Position numbers and translations under genes: made by a program
Notes under the pieces: model-generated
Told to the model about the DNA's origin: nothing
Databases searched by the model: none
What the model saw: only the letters and a program-made list of their open reading frames with translations
In this document: positions 34,301 through 49,600 of the stretch, piece by piece
Numbering within the stretch: position 1 is the stretch's first letter
How the letters are laid out: the number at the start of each line of letters is the position of its first letter
Assembly (NCBI GenBank): GCA_944474755.1
Contig: OX104120.1
Location: forward strand, 40,342,067-40,406,066
DNA: 64,000 nucleotides
Source of the DNA: Limnoperna fortunei
Lineage: Eukaryota > Mollusca > Bivalvia > Mytilida > Modiolidae
Direction: 5' to 3'

Positions 34301-37300
34301 TTTTACTGGTATTGCAATACATATCAAGAAAAATGCATTTGTGAGGACACAAGCATGCAAGTAAGGGATGTGGGAAATTGTCCTTAAGCAGAGAGAACGT
34401 ATATTGACACTACTAAATATAGATTTGTTCTGGTTTAATTTCATTATACACTAAATATAAACAATATGACAAGTGTACAGATGAAAAATATAAAAGTAAC
34501 TGCAATTTATTTCGGATGTGTTTTTCACATGTAATACATGTATAACAATTAAGGACTTATAATTCAGTCAATATGCTTTATATGGACCTCCTAAATATCA
34601 GATTACTTTAACCAAAATGTTGCAGTTCAAGAAAGAGATAAAGTTTAAGGCCATTATTCCTTAATGTAGAATTAATTTCTTGTGCAACTTTTTGCAATTC
34701 CAGAGTAAATTCCCTGGTAAATGTTACAAGATTACATTTGGATACATATCAGTTTGAAATTTAGCAATTAAAACCAATTGCAAATTATTTTCAGTACCAA
34801 TAGACAACTCTGATACTATGCTGGAGGTACTACATAAACCAAGGTTTATATATTCGATAGTACTATGCATGCTAAAGTTTGTCATACTGGCCGAGTAAGT
34901 TCTGAGGTGATGAGTTCTTAATTATTATCAAAATAATCAACTTTATACTCAAGTTTGTTGAAAGCCAAAATATAAACAGAAAACTATTCCAACTATCAAT
35001 TGCAACTTCAGTTCAAATCCAAGCATGTTTTCATTAAAATTTGGGTAGATATCCAGATGACAAATGTTCTTTTTTGTAATGGTAACCATCTTTAATAGAA
35101 GAAGGACAATCTGGTCACATATTAAATGTAGACCATACTATGAGACACCATACTAAACTTGGCCCAGTGTTTTTTTTCAGAGAAAACAATAACAATGTAA
35201 ACAATTGAAATGTTCAACTCAGGCGTATTCCAGCTAGCCATGCTTTAACTAGATCGATATATTTGTGTTAGAACTAACAATAATAAACATACTTGAAGTT
35301 TTCGGACTTGGTGGTGTGAATGATGATGATGATGATGGCCAACAGGTTCTGGTATGTCTCCTGGCATTTTTTCTATGTCTGCAGATCTTAAGGAATGACC
35401 TTGACCTGCAAATGCTTGCAGTCTTGGACTATGTCTACCGATTGCTCCACTACTACCAAATCTTGTTTCTGACAATTTCCCAGAAGCCACCATTTCTTTC
35501 ACCTTTTCTTCTATTCTGGGTTCAACAGGAAAGTGTCCGTGTGGCTCTAGACACAGTTCAAGTCTGTCTTCTTGGCTGTTGAATCTAAACACCTTTAATA
35601 ATATAATCAAATCATATGTATTAGTTTTAGTTCTTTACTGTTGAAATACATTTTTATTTAATCTTAACCATTTGTTTGCTAAACCAAAACAATATTTTAT
35701 GGATCAACCGAGAACCTTGTAATTCAGACTCAATTATATCAATTAAAGAATTGTTCAGTGTGCTAGCAAATTATCTGGTAGTCAATCTTGACACATAGTA
35801 CAAAAAATGTAACAAGTGTGGATATTGCTAGGCAATACTAAGTCCCTTAACAGAAAATTAAATTATCCAAGTCCAAAGGCAATAATTTTGACAAAAATAA
35901 TTGGACTGAAACGACATTCAAACTTGACTTTGATGATTGACTCATACCAAATATCAGCAGAAAATGTGTGTGATTGCAGAAGGACTTTATTTAAACCTAA
36001 AGTTCCCTTTGGCAAGATTCCAAAGTTTCATTGGAATCAAATGCAAACATTTTGAGTTATTGTCTGGAAACAATTTTTTTGTTTTCTGTCGACTGTGACC
36101 TTGAAATTTGATGGATTGAAGTAACAATATCCCATAGTTTAATTTAAATTGAATGCAATCTTTTTGAATTATCATCTGGAAACCAAATTTGGATGGCTGG
36201 ACGGTCCGCTGGACATGAGGACCACTTTTTACCCCGCAACCTCTGTGGAGCGGGGGTATAATAAACAGATAAGCCTTCATCTGCACTATTTTACTAAACA
36301 AGAGGTCCACCTTGAGTGGTTGGTCACTGGTTGGGTGCACATTGTGGACAGGGAGAAAAAGCAAAATCCACCTGACAACTTGTTTACATAAAATGACTGA
36401 CACGAGATGAGGTGTAACCTACCTTTCCTGGTAAAACAGGTAACTGACAGTGTTTTCCCTCCACTAAACCTAAATCTCTCTCCATCTGTTTGTAAAACAG
36501 ACCACCAACAGAGAACAGGTGTGGCATAGTTTGTACATAGGTCCAAAGGTCACGACCTGTAATTGTTGCCATCACAGCAAGGCTAGCAATAGAGGAATCT
36601 ATGCTGTCAGTTGCTAAAAGATACAAGATACAAACAAAAAAACTGCATCAAAATGGTTTCAGCATGTATGTTTATCAAATTTTATGCAATGAATGTACTA
36701 GATTTGAGTAATATTATTACTCTATTGGCTATTTCTAAATTTGTAGAATTACATTTTTGTCAAGGTGTATACAGAATGAAATCTTCCAGAACCATTTTTT
36801 CTCAGTGATGAGTGATGTAAGAATGCTTCACTCATTGAGACATATTCTGTATTAGAAATTATTAAATGGATTTGATACTTGTCATAGTGGTATATACATC
36901 ATCAAACTTCTAAAATGTTGACATTCAGTCAGGCATCAATGGTTTTTTTATTCCTTTGATCCACTCCATTCCCAAATCAATTTATTGTTTGTGAACATGC
37001 ACTCCTTAAATAGCCAAAATACTGTCAAGGACATTAAGCACAAATCAATCAATCAAATACATCTAAACAAGAATTCTTATGGCTGTTAATTTTAACAAGG
37101 CAATCAAAACATGGACCAGCACTAAGTCGTGCTAAGTATACCTCCACTTGAACATTTTTCGGCTCAGAAAACAGGAAGAAGATAACTGGAAAGGGGAGAC
37201 ACAGTAAAACTCATCATGCTAAAGCTGTGCACCAAATTTGAAATCAATCCCTTCAGTAAAAGCTGAGAAATCTGTTACAAAAGGTTTCACCGGACGGACG

Positions 37301-40300
37301 GACAGACAGACAGACAGAGAGATGGACAGACAATGTGATTGCAATAAACAACCCTCTTACGAGTTGGGTGTAAAACGGACATCAAATAAGTGTTTTAATT
37401 AAGGCGAAATGTGACTAAATATGCACAAGATTCAAATGAATTATTTTCATTCTCATGTGGAATTTGCTTTCCCTTCTACCACAATCACAGTAGTCACTGG
37501 GTAGGAACCTTTTTCACCCTGCCTTCCATTCTATGCCTTTTGCTTTATAGACTTGCAAATATTATCCACAGAAAATGAGGGCCCTCGGTGGTCAAGTGGT
37601 CAAGTGGTTAAGGTAGTTAGTCACCTACAATTGATCACCTGGTCTGTCAACACTGAGGTTGCGGGTTCGAGTCTCACTGCAGGAAGGGTGTGCTAGACTC
37701 CAAACTTAATTGACAAGAATTGCCTGTTTTCCTACTGCAGGTCGGTTTTTTTTATGGATACTCAAGCTTCCTCCCACAATAAAAACTGGGCCCAATATTG
37801 TGAAAAGTGATATTAAACACCATTCAAACAAACAAACAGAAAAATCAATCAGATGAGCATTAATATTAAATATTTTTACAAAATGAAAAAGCTGGTTCTC
37901 CCTGAGCTGCAGTGCACATTCAGTAACCTCAACAATGGAAATGTGTATGAAATTGGCGTAATACACAACTAGAATATATTAAATTTTTTTTCTAAAATAT
38001 GATTTTGATCTTGTCCAAAAATATTTTGGTTACTTGAAATGCTTGAAATTATTAAGTCTATTATTAAGTTTCTTAAGGTTAAAAAAACATACATCCTTCA
38101 GTTGCTTTCAATGCCCTTAAAAGTGCCTCTTCTGTTCTTCCCTGTGCATCCTCATCAAAACTGCTCCATGACCTGTAACTTCTGCTTCCACTTTGTACCT
38201 CCCCAACTTGGTAAAAATCTCCACTTTCTTTACCAATATCCATTTCCATGGGAACAGATTTTTCTGGCAGAATTTCTACACTAATTTTGTCTCCGTGTAT
38301 CAGTGGTATAATTTCCTCATCATTTTCAGGCTGTGTTAATATTTTGGGAGGAAACCCTGTCCTAAGCCTCTGTCGATGTGTAGGAACGTTAACTTGGTCA
38401 GCTATCAGGTCTTTCAGCTGATTAAAGGTTACTTCCCCTGGCAAAGACAACATCATCTGAAACGAAATACAGTATTTGTTAATTAGTTTATAAGCTGACA
38501 GAGCATATCTTTAACAGGGATTAAAATTTTATGAGAATTTAGCTATAAAAGTCTAAATCCCAATTATGAAAAAGTGAAATATAAAATGAATTGGATCTTA
38601 TCAAAGGCACAATACACAATGTTTTAACTGACTAAAAACTGTTACAATATCTACAACAAAGTATGTTTAACAGCTACATGTATATTTGTATATTTCTGGG
38701 ACATATGGAAATAGTCAACAAGAAGGACTGTGAGCCAATGCTCCATGATGATACCACTGCTCTATATAACAGAGAGGTCTGAAAAATAAATTCCACAATT
38801 TGGTATGGTCATTCAAAGTATTTACAAAATTTCAGTATTGTAAAAATTTATCATTGCTGAGAAAAATTTGACGAAAAATGGTTACGAACAGACACACACA
38901 CAATGACCCACAACAGTACAAGCCACCCACATTAAAATGTTTTAATTGTCTATGCAATTAGGTTGAATTTTCTTAACTACTTTATGCACAATTTACAATC
39001 ACAAAACATGTATTTGAGATAATTTCTAGGCTATTGGATGAACACTTTACAATTACAAAATCTGTTTTGGGGATCAAGTTCTGAGAGATTTGATGCAAAT
39101 GTAAAATTACAAAATAACTTTCTTAGAGAATATTTAGGCTTTGATGAATGCTTTACAATTAGAAAATCTTTTATCGTGTTCCAGTTCTGAGATTTGATGC
39201 ACAACATAAAATTATAAAATCTGTTTTTAGAGAATTTCTATGCTATTTGATGAACAAATAATTAAAGGAGAATGTTTTCCTCATGTGCACATTTTCCCAC
39301 AATCTTACAATACAGATTTTTTTTTTTATCAAACATGACAGAATGTAAAATGTGGATGATACCTGTCTACCATCAGAAGTGGCTATTTTAACTTTTTTTC
39401 CTCTATCTCTCTGAGGTGATGTGTTTATTGTTGATGTTGTCATGGTAACATCTGTTGAAGGTTTTGATTGTACACCTGAATCAAATGACTTTGACTGTGA
39501 ATAAAAAGAACATATAATTAAACATGTGATTTTGAAATTTTTCCTAGAAAGAGGCTGGTATTTACATTTAAACATTAAACAACAATTACTACCATGAAGA
39601 TTTGTTGATCTTGTTTTACTGACAGGTAATTTTTTTCTGATCATTTCAATTGCTTATGGTTTCTTTCTATAACAGCAGTAAATGTAGAAGCAAAACTCTC
39701 AAAAAATCTTAATTGGCTGGGAAGCAAAGCACATGCGTGAACTGCACATGCCTTACACATGTATGTGGAGAATGGTTTACAATGAAAGTTTGAGGTCTGC
39801 GTCAAACTGTGGAAAGCAGGTTCAACAAAATAGGTACCTTCATTAAAACTTGATGAAAAATAACAATGTATCAAGTCTGAAAAATCAGGAAAAAAATATC
39901 TTCTATCAATCCCATAATAGCAAATGCACAACTTCACTATCTTATCTTTTTGAGTAAAATCAGACAATGGGTTAAAAATATAGTTTGAATTGATTACACA
40001 AAGTATATAAACCATATACATGTATAAACCATGTTTATACTACATGCAAACCACAAGGAACAATGCTGAAAATAGCAAGATGAATAACTCCTATGTAGTT
40101 TATAATTTGGACCAACAAAATATCAAAATGCCAAGTTCAGAAACTCAATATTTTGGTACTCTGCAGTCAGCCATGACAGTACCATACTATAATACATTCA
40201 CACAAACTTTGTGACCATACCTTTTTAGGACTAGACTTTTGAACTGAGGTTGCTGATGTATCCAATGATTTTCTCTGTTGCTGTTTCGGGGCCTCTGATG

Positions 40301-43300
40301 TTATCCGCTTCTTTATCTGTTTTTCTTTCTCACTTTTACATAGTTCTTCCTTGTGTAATGATTTATGCTGAAATAACATCACCAATTAAATATACATTTG
40401 CACAACCATAGGCTATAAGAGGACAACATAACACAAACCAAATCTGGCCTCAGTGTCAGAGTGGTTAAAATATTTTGTCTACTTCTGATCCAGTGGTCTG
40501 TCAACACTGAGGTTGCAGGTTTTAGTCTCACTGTGGGCAGGGTGTGCTCTGCTCCAATCTTAATTAACAATGATTGTCAGTTTTACAATCGAAGGTTGGG
40601 GTTTTCTCTGGGTAAAAATTGCTGAGAGTGGCATTAAACACAATTCCAACAAACAAACAAAACACAAACCAAACAATTCATAACTAAAAGACAGAACAAC
40701 AAATAACCTATCAGTAACAAACAAAATAAAATAAAGGACAAAAATGAGGACATTAACTACTGTTCTGGAACATTTTGTGGTGGGGGTCCTTACCCTTCTT
40801 CTTTAATCTAATACTCTAACAACACAGTTTCAATTAGTTCAATAGTTTCAGATAGCTATTCTTATATTTTCCTATAGGTTTCTATCTTAAATTAATTCCT
40901 ACAATTGCAGCCATCATGGATTTTCGATCAAACAAAGAAGCATTAATGTTTAAGAGAACCATCCTGCAAACATTTACATACAATATGGCTTGAATCAGCT
41001 TTGCAGTTTAAGAAAAGATGGCATTTGAAAATTATTCCTATAGAGTTCTGTTGAACTTAGTCTTTAATGATAATTATGACCATTTTTACTGTCTTATTGG
41101 CATCAAACACAATTATTAGAGGACCATCCAATAAATATTCCTAATAACTTTTGTTTCCATTGGTTAATCAGTTTTAGAGAAGAAGCCATTTTTAAAAATT
41201 TCCCACAGGGTAATTTTATTATTGTCGAGGGGAAGCTGGATTACTTAGTGAAAAGGGTGCCTCTTAAGCAAAAAATCTGTCAATTGTTGTCATTTAAAGT
41301 TAAGAGTCGAGCTTACCTGGCCTGAAGTAAGGCTCATTGAACCTTAGTGTTGACAAGCATGTGATCAACAGTAGATTACTTACTTCATATCCAATCATAA
41401 CCAGAGAAAAAGAACCACTGATCTATGGTCAAGTGTTTATGTAGAGGAGGAGTCCCATTCATATGTCTCACCTCCAGCGACTATTGCCACAGGTAAGACA
41501 AAAAAATACTAAACTAAATTGTGTACTTAAAAAAACTAGACAAAGTCGATCTAGCGATCACTAATACCCCCACAAAAATTTCTAACGTTTTTCGTTGACT
41601 GTGACCTTGAAATTTGATAGATTTCCACCAAAATCAATAGGCTTCTTACCAACAAAATATATAACAATATTTTACAGTTTCATTAAAATCGGATGAAAAC
41701 TTTTTGAGTTATTTTCCTGAAACAACTTTTTTGTAAAAATTTCTAACGTTTTTCGTGGACTGTCAAATTTCAAGGTCACAGTCCACGAAAAACGTTAGAA
41801 ATTTTAACAAAAAAGTTGTTTCCGGACAATAACTCAAAAAGTTTACATCCGATTTGAATGAAACTTTGGGATATTGTCATATATCAGGTTGGTAAGAAGC
41901 CTATCGATTTTGGGGGAAATCCGTCAAATTTCAAGGTCACAGTCCACGAAAAACGTTAGAAATTTTAACATAAAAGTTGTTTCCGGACAATAACTCAAAA
42001 AGTTTGCATCCGATTTGAATGAAACTTTAGGATATTGTTATATATCAGGTTGGTAAAAAGCCTTTTGATTTTGGGGGAAATCCATCCAATTTCAAGGTCG
42101 CAGTCCACAAAAAACGTTAGAAATTTCTAACGTTTTTCGTGGACTGTGACCTTGAAATTTGACGTATTTCAAAAAGTTTACATCCGATTTGAATGAAACT
42201 TTGGGATATTGTTATATATCAGGTTGGTAAGAAGCCTATTGATTTTGGGGGAAATCCGTCAAATTTCAAGGTCACAGTCCACGAAAAACGTTAGAAATTT
42301 TAACAAAAAAGTTGTTTCCGGACAATAACTCAAAAAGTTTACATCCGATTTGAATGAAACTTTGGGATATTGTCATATATCAGGTTGGTAAGAAGCCTAT
42401 CGATTTTGGGTTAAATCCGTCAAATTTCAAGGTCACAGTCCACGAAAAACGTTAGAAATTTTAACATAAAAGTTGTTTCCAGCAATAACTCAAAAAATTT
42501 GCATCCGATTTGAATGAAACTTTAGGATATTGTTATATATCAGGTTGGTAAAAAGCCTTTTGATTTTGGGGGAAATCCATCCAATTTCAAGGTCGCAGTC
42601 CACGAAAAACGTTAGAAATTTTTACAAAAAAGTTGTTTCCGGATGATAACTCAAAAAGTTTGTATGTGATTTGAATGAAACTTTGGGATATTATTATATA
42701 TCAGGTTGGTAAAAAGCCTTTTGATTTTGGGGGAAATCCATCCAATTTCAAGGTCGCAGTCCACAAAAAACGTTAGAAATTTCTAACGTTTTTCGTGGAC
42801 TGTGACCTTGAAATTTGACGTATTTCAAAAAGTTTACATCCGATTTGAATGAAACTTTGGGATATTGTTATATATCAGGTTGGTAAGAAGCCTATTGATT
42901 TTGGGGGAAATCCGTCAAATTTCAAGGTCACAGTCCACGAAAAACGTTAGAAATTTTAACAAAAAAGTTGTTTCCGGACAATAACTCAAAAAGTTTACAT
43001 CCGATTTGAATGAAACTTTGGGATATTGTCATATATCAGGTTGGTAAGAAGCCTATCGATTTTGGGTTAAATCCGTCAAATTTCAAGGTCACAGTCCACG
43101 AAAAACGTTAGAAATTTTAACATAAAAGTTGTTTCCAGCAATAACTCAAAAAATTTGCATCCGATTTGAATGAAACTTTAGGATATTGTTATATATCAGG
43201 TTGGTAAAAAGCCTTTTGATTTTGGGGGAAATCCATCCAATTTCAAGGTCGCAGTCCACGAAAAACGTTAGAAATTTTTACAAAAAAGTTGTTTCCGGAT

Positions 43301-46300
43301 GATAACTCAAAAAGTTTGTATGTGATTTGAATGAAACTTTGGGATATTATTATATATCAGGTTGGTAAGAAGCCTATTGATTTTGGGGGAAATCTGTCAA
43401 ATTTCAAGGTCACAGTCCACGAAAAATGTTAGAAATTTTTACAAAAAGTTGTTTCCGGAAAATAACTCAAAAAGTTTTCATCCGATTTTAATGAAACTGT
43501 AAAATATTCTTATATATTTTGTTGGTAAGAAGCCTATTGATTTTGGTGGAAATCCATCCAATTTCAAGGTCACAATCCACGAAAAAGTTAGAAATTTTCA
43601 CAAAAGCGGGGGTATCAGCGATCGCTAGATCGACTTTGTCTAGTTGTAAATGTCTTATAACCTGAAACCCATATCAGCAGTGACCTATACAAATTTATAA
43701 CTGGAACAACATATATTGAATAAAATTAATCTGCTTTGTAAACAAGACAATTTATAGGAAATATATGATAAAAAATTAATACACCAGTTGTATAGCTTCT
43801 GAGATATCATCCTTTAAGATAAGTAGCTCTTACTTAATGTTTCAGGTAGTTATGGTAGTTTTTGGGTGGTTTCAATGCAGATAGATAAAAGGTGTTGTCG
43901 AGATATATATGTATAATACTGGAATGTTTTAAACCGTAAGATTAAACCTAATGCATTTGTCTATTCTGTACAAAAATAAAACACTTTAATTTACAATAGA
44001 GATCAGACTTACAGCATGGCCAGTTAGTATTATTTTTGATGCTGTGTCTGCCGAAAAATTCTCATCACTGTCACTATAAGGATTGGCAACAGACTTTTCT
44101 GGATCTGTTTTTTGGGCTGCTGTACGACGCAAGATAGTATTCACAACCTGCTGTACAAGTCGTTCACTCCCAAACTCTCCTGAAATGAAGATCAAATGCC
44201 ATTCTCGTTTCAAGGTTAAATGTAAAAATTAATTTTACACAGATATAGAAACAGGTGTGTGACTTATATGACTAATAAGATAAAAGAATCATTATTAATG
44301 AATAAACAACTCCAATGCAAACAGGTCTGGGATTATCAATGCAAACAAGATGTGTCTACATTGCAAATATTACTTCTATGTGAAATACTTATAGTTTTGA
44401 CAAACACAGTCCCCCCCAACAAATAACAATGTTTATAATATTGATGGTACACTATTTAATAATTTAACCTTAAATCCACAGTGGACAAAAAATACATTGT
44501 TCAAAGCAAAATATTGCAATTGGAATTTACATTTTGCAAGGAACAATATTCATGCAATAATCCTTCCATGTATATCAGAATTTCACATTTATTAGAAAAC
44601 TAATTTACTAAGTCACAATTTGGAAGTAATACATACAACATGTTTACTGGTATACAATAACTCATAATATTGTTCTGTGGTTTCATTTTCATATTCGTGA
44701 GGTACCAATTTTCGTCATTTTCGTGGATGGGGGACAAGTCATGAAATTAAGAATTCAACGATAAATGACCTCTAGACAATCTATCATGACAGAAAGCTGA
44801 AATGAGAAACTGTTGTTTACATGGATAATGTTCAAGGTGCATTATTTTGGAAGATATGACAAATTTTGCATTATGAACAACTTTAGTGTGTTTATGACAC
44901 TTAACATAATTGCAAAATCCAGTCAGTAATGAAACATACTTTGTGTTTTGCCTGTTAGTTGTAAAGTCTTGATGTATACACAAATATTGATGCAACTTTC
45001 TTAATTTAAATAACAATCAATAAAACAATAAAACACCTTTTATACTTATTTCCATCTTTAAAAATACTAATCATATCAACTGTCTTTTAAAATTGTGTAG
45101 ACAAACGACATAAAACGTCATTAAACGCAACCCCTACCATTTTACCCAGTTTAAGAAACCCAAGAAATTTCTTTTTTTTTCCTCCAACCACTAAAATTGG
45201 TACCCACGAAAATAAATGAAACCACAGTAATACTTCTAAAGGTAATATTATACCTGGAAAATGTTTCTGGACCATTTTCTGTGCTACTTCAAACACGTTG
45301 CTATTAAGGGAATCGTCCGTCTCATACTGAAACCATACAACCTTCTCTGCCACAACCTGACCATTCCATTCTAAACTAATCGGAAATCTTAAAAAAAATA
45401 AAATAAATAATTTTATATATCTTAAAGAAACTTTGCACAACGCCACATACATGATAACTACTTTGCTAATCGCCATCATGTTTGTATGTATTTCCACACT
45501 GGATTAAAATCTATTCATGCAAGCATGTTGTCTATTAAATACTAATATAAATATAATACAGTAGAATCGATTTGGATTAAATTAAAAAACAATGCAAGCA
45601 TACCTAAAATAAAATACTAAAAATACCATTCTATTGCAACAATGAATGCACCATCGAATCTAATTGGACAATGTTAATTATTTTAGATTATCGACTGATG
45701 TTGCTGAATGCACCATCAAATCTAATTGGACAATGTTAATTATTTTAGATTATCGACTGATGTTGCTGAATGCACCATCGAATCTAATTGGACAATGTTA
45801 ATTATTTTAGATTATCGACTGATGTTGCTGAATGCACCATCGAATCTAATTGGACAATGTTAATTATTTTAGATTATCGACTGATGTTCCTGAATGCACC
45901 ATCGAATCTAATTGGACAATGTTAATTATTTTAGATTATCGACTGATGTTGCTGAATGCACCATCGAATCTAATTGGACAATGTTAATTATTTTAGATTA
46001 TCGACTGATGTTGCTGAATGCACCATCAAATCTAATTGGACAATGTTAATTATTTTAGATTATCGACTGATGTTGCTGAATGCACCATCAAATCTAATTG
46101 GACAATGTTAATTATTTTAGATTATCGACTGATGTTGCTGAATGCACCATCGAATCTAATTGGACAATGTTAATTATTTTAGATTATCGACTGATGTTGC
46201 TAAATGCACCATCGAATCTAATTGGACAATGTTAATTAGTTAAGAGTATCGACTGATGTTGCTGAATGCACCATCAAATCTAATTGGACAATCTTAATTA

Positions 46301-46607
46301 TTTGATTGTATGTAGCTGAATGCTAGCATAAGCAAAGATGTTCTTTATGCTGAACAAAAATTTTTCTCATTTTAATGAGATCAGTCAAATTTTGTACAAA
46401 TCAAACAAGTGTGGACTGTGAGCAAGCTCACATAGTGATACCCCTCGAATCACTTTCAAGTCCAATTATCTCCCCTTAGCGATATCCAAGGTCAATAAAA
46501 ATTCTTCATGCACATCAACATATAATGTACTACCTTTATGCTAAGTTTCATAAAATTTCATTAAGCGGTTTAGGAGGAGTTGCACTTACAAGGGATGTGG
46601 ATAGATG

Positions 46608-46651
<44 letters not shown>

Positions 46652-49600
46652 GGGGGATTCCTATATACTCCCCCCCAACAAGTTTGCAGGGGTATAATAA
46701 ATATAGACATTTTAGGGACTTACATCTCTGGTAGATTGTCATACTCTTTACCATCCCAGTAATGTTTAAATCCACAGGTACATCTGCCACCAGGTGCTGG
46801 TGTTGTTGTACGGTCGCCATTTTCATACTTTAAACTGCCATCTCCATTCACCAATCGAACATGGCCACTATAAAAAGAGACTGCTTTAAAAAGGGTATTT
46901 TATGTTAGGTCTGTATGGTTTATATATGAACAAATAGTCCAAAAAGACAAACATGGCCACTAAAAAAAAGACTGCTTTAAAAATGGTATTTGAGTAAATG
47001 CCTTATGATTTACAATTGAACAAATAATAGTAAAAAAAAAACTTATGTTACAATTTTTAGACGAGGTATTGAAAGGGATACATGATGATATAGATTTTAT
47101 AATTTTATGAGAATTTTCAGTGTACAAACTACGTAACAACATACCCTTGACAAAAGGAGCACATGCTTAATTGACTTTTAGTCATATCAGGCTCTAGAAC
47201 ATCCTTCACAGCATCGTAAGTGCAGACAACTCCTGAAAAAAATATAATGAAAGAATTTAACTTTTATCTCCTGTTCAGGCACCCAAGTGTAATTGTACCC
47301 ATTTAGTCAGATTTAACAAAGCACTTTCTTTGAAAACTTTATTGCTTTCATTTATGATTGCTCAGAGAAGAAGCTAAAGTATCCCCCCTCCCCAACAACA
47401 ACAACTGGAAGCTGCTGGTAATGACAAAAACTGAATCTTGTAAGGCTTTTAACCCCCATGACATATGCAAGCTTCCATTGTAAACACCTCCATTAAATTT
47501 TCTACACAAAACAAATTTCTAGAAATATGAGGAATTGATATATAGGTAGGTAGACTGACAGAAAATATCAAATTTATTTGTCCAGACTTTAGAAACAAGA
47601 AAAACAAGGCAGTGCAAATAAAATATATATTTTCTGACAATGTTAAAGATCATGTATGGTCTGCAATCTTTCCAATGAAGGAAGGGTGCTACTGGTTGTT
47701 GTTACTGGAGGTTGCCAATTTGGAGTCTTGATATTTTGGTATGATTATCACATGGTTCCTTTACAAACTTCTACAGTATATATACTTTGTATGTATATTA
47801 ATTTATATAAAGATAACAGTGTTTTTACTAATATGATATTGGAAAATAACAAATTAAAACAAATATGAAAATAAGTGGATGTTTACCTACTTCATAAAAG
47901 GCAAATGATAAACAGCCAGTGGAAGTCAAGTCCTTATTTATTAACGTTTTGATTACAGTCGTTAACTGATTAAAAAAAAATGTGTTACCTTTTTTTTGGC
48001 GCAGATTAATAGAGTGTTACAAATAAAAAGTTTTTTAAATATATTTGATGCTCATTATGCATTAGCAACACATACAATAAAACTATCAAGTGACATTCCA
48101 GTTAAAACGTTTCAAAAGCATAACAAAGGCTGACTGGACTTCTTCATTTTGGAACTTTTTTGTGAAAACTTGTACATGGGGATTATACATGCATACAAGC
48201 ATCTTTCCCCAATTTCTGGTTCAAAAAAGGAGTGGAGACAATAAATCAATGTGGACTTCACACAACCTTTTACAATACATATTTCTGTTTTTATTCTGTA
48301 TTATTATAGAAGATGATAATAATTGTCTACTTTTTAAGAAACACATAGAAAACAACCTACTTTTAGACTGTGAGAAAGCTACCAAACAAATGAATTAACA
48401 GTGCTTTTCACAAAAAGTTGTAAATGTATAATACATAGCAGGTGCTGACGTCATAATGCATTTCCCTTTGATCTTCCAAAGATTAAGATTATTTGTATAC
48501 CAGAAAAAAGAGCAGGACAACTTGAAATGCCAAGACCCTGTGAGAATTTACCTTGCATTGGAAACTGATATCTTTTGTCTGGTCGTAGAGCACCTTGTGT
48601 TTGTATTGCAAGATTGTACAAGCTCCCACCCTTACGGAACCACTCTGGTGGAAGAATGTGCTCCATCACACCATCACAAGTCAGACACCGATATAACTTG
48701 TTCTCTCTAACTGCTCTCTGTGTTGTCTTTAGTACTTCCTCTGGTCGGGCACCAACAATACCTGAAAAAAACAGAAACAAACTAGAGGCTCCCAGTAGCC
48801 TGTATCGCTCACCTGAACCTGAAACCAAACAACCATTTTTATCCAGCTTTTCTTTCCTTAAAGGAATTGCCCAACACTTCTGCAAAAGTCATTAATTTTG
48901 ACCTTTTAAGGAGGAGCTTTTGATGGTTAGAGGGAGAAGGGAGGTTCACTTCAAATTTGCTGTACCTATTATACTTTTTTAACTATCAGTTGAAAACTCT
49001 CTTGACCCCCCCCCCCCCCCCTTTCTATTTTAAGCCAATGTAGCTATGTATTTAGTCAGCTGTCATGATTTGCACAATTTTGGTAGAGGACATTCTAAAG
49101 ATGATCTGTGCAATGTTTCAAAGCATTCCTTTCATTGGTTAAAGAAGAGAAGATTTTTTAAAATCAAGTAAAATTGATTTAAAAAATGTTCAAAGAGAAT
49201 AATTCCTAAACGGTTCATCAGACAATCTTGACCCTAAATTAATTTTTGTAGCCCTCATAAAGCAGAACAATTAAGCAATGCTAACTATTTCTCTAGTTCT
49301 AATAATTTTCAAGATTTTGAGGCAAAAATGTCAAAAATAATCAATTTCCACAATTAAAGGGCAATAACTCCTATAAGGAGTCATCATACAACTTCAACCC
49401 AACTGAGTTTTTCGTATAGCTTTTGATGCAGATGAAGGCATGTCTCTTCGGTTTTCCTGTATCTGTTACACTTTATGAAATATAAGCCAAAAACTGTATT
49501 TTGACCCCTCCCCTTCCGTTCTATTTTTAGCCATGGCAGCCATGGTTGGTACAAACTTGGTTGAGGACATTTGACAGATGATGTGTACAAAGTTTCAAAG

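Noticed and set aside
45643..46325. CRISPR-like regular repeats
   Set aside because: The 62-bp units are directly adjacent with no unique spacers and lie in an intron of a eukaryotic gene.
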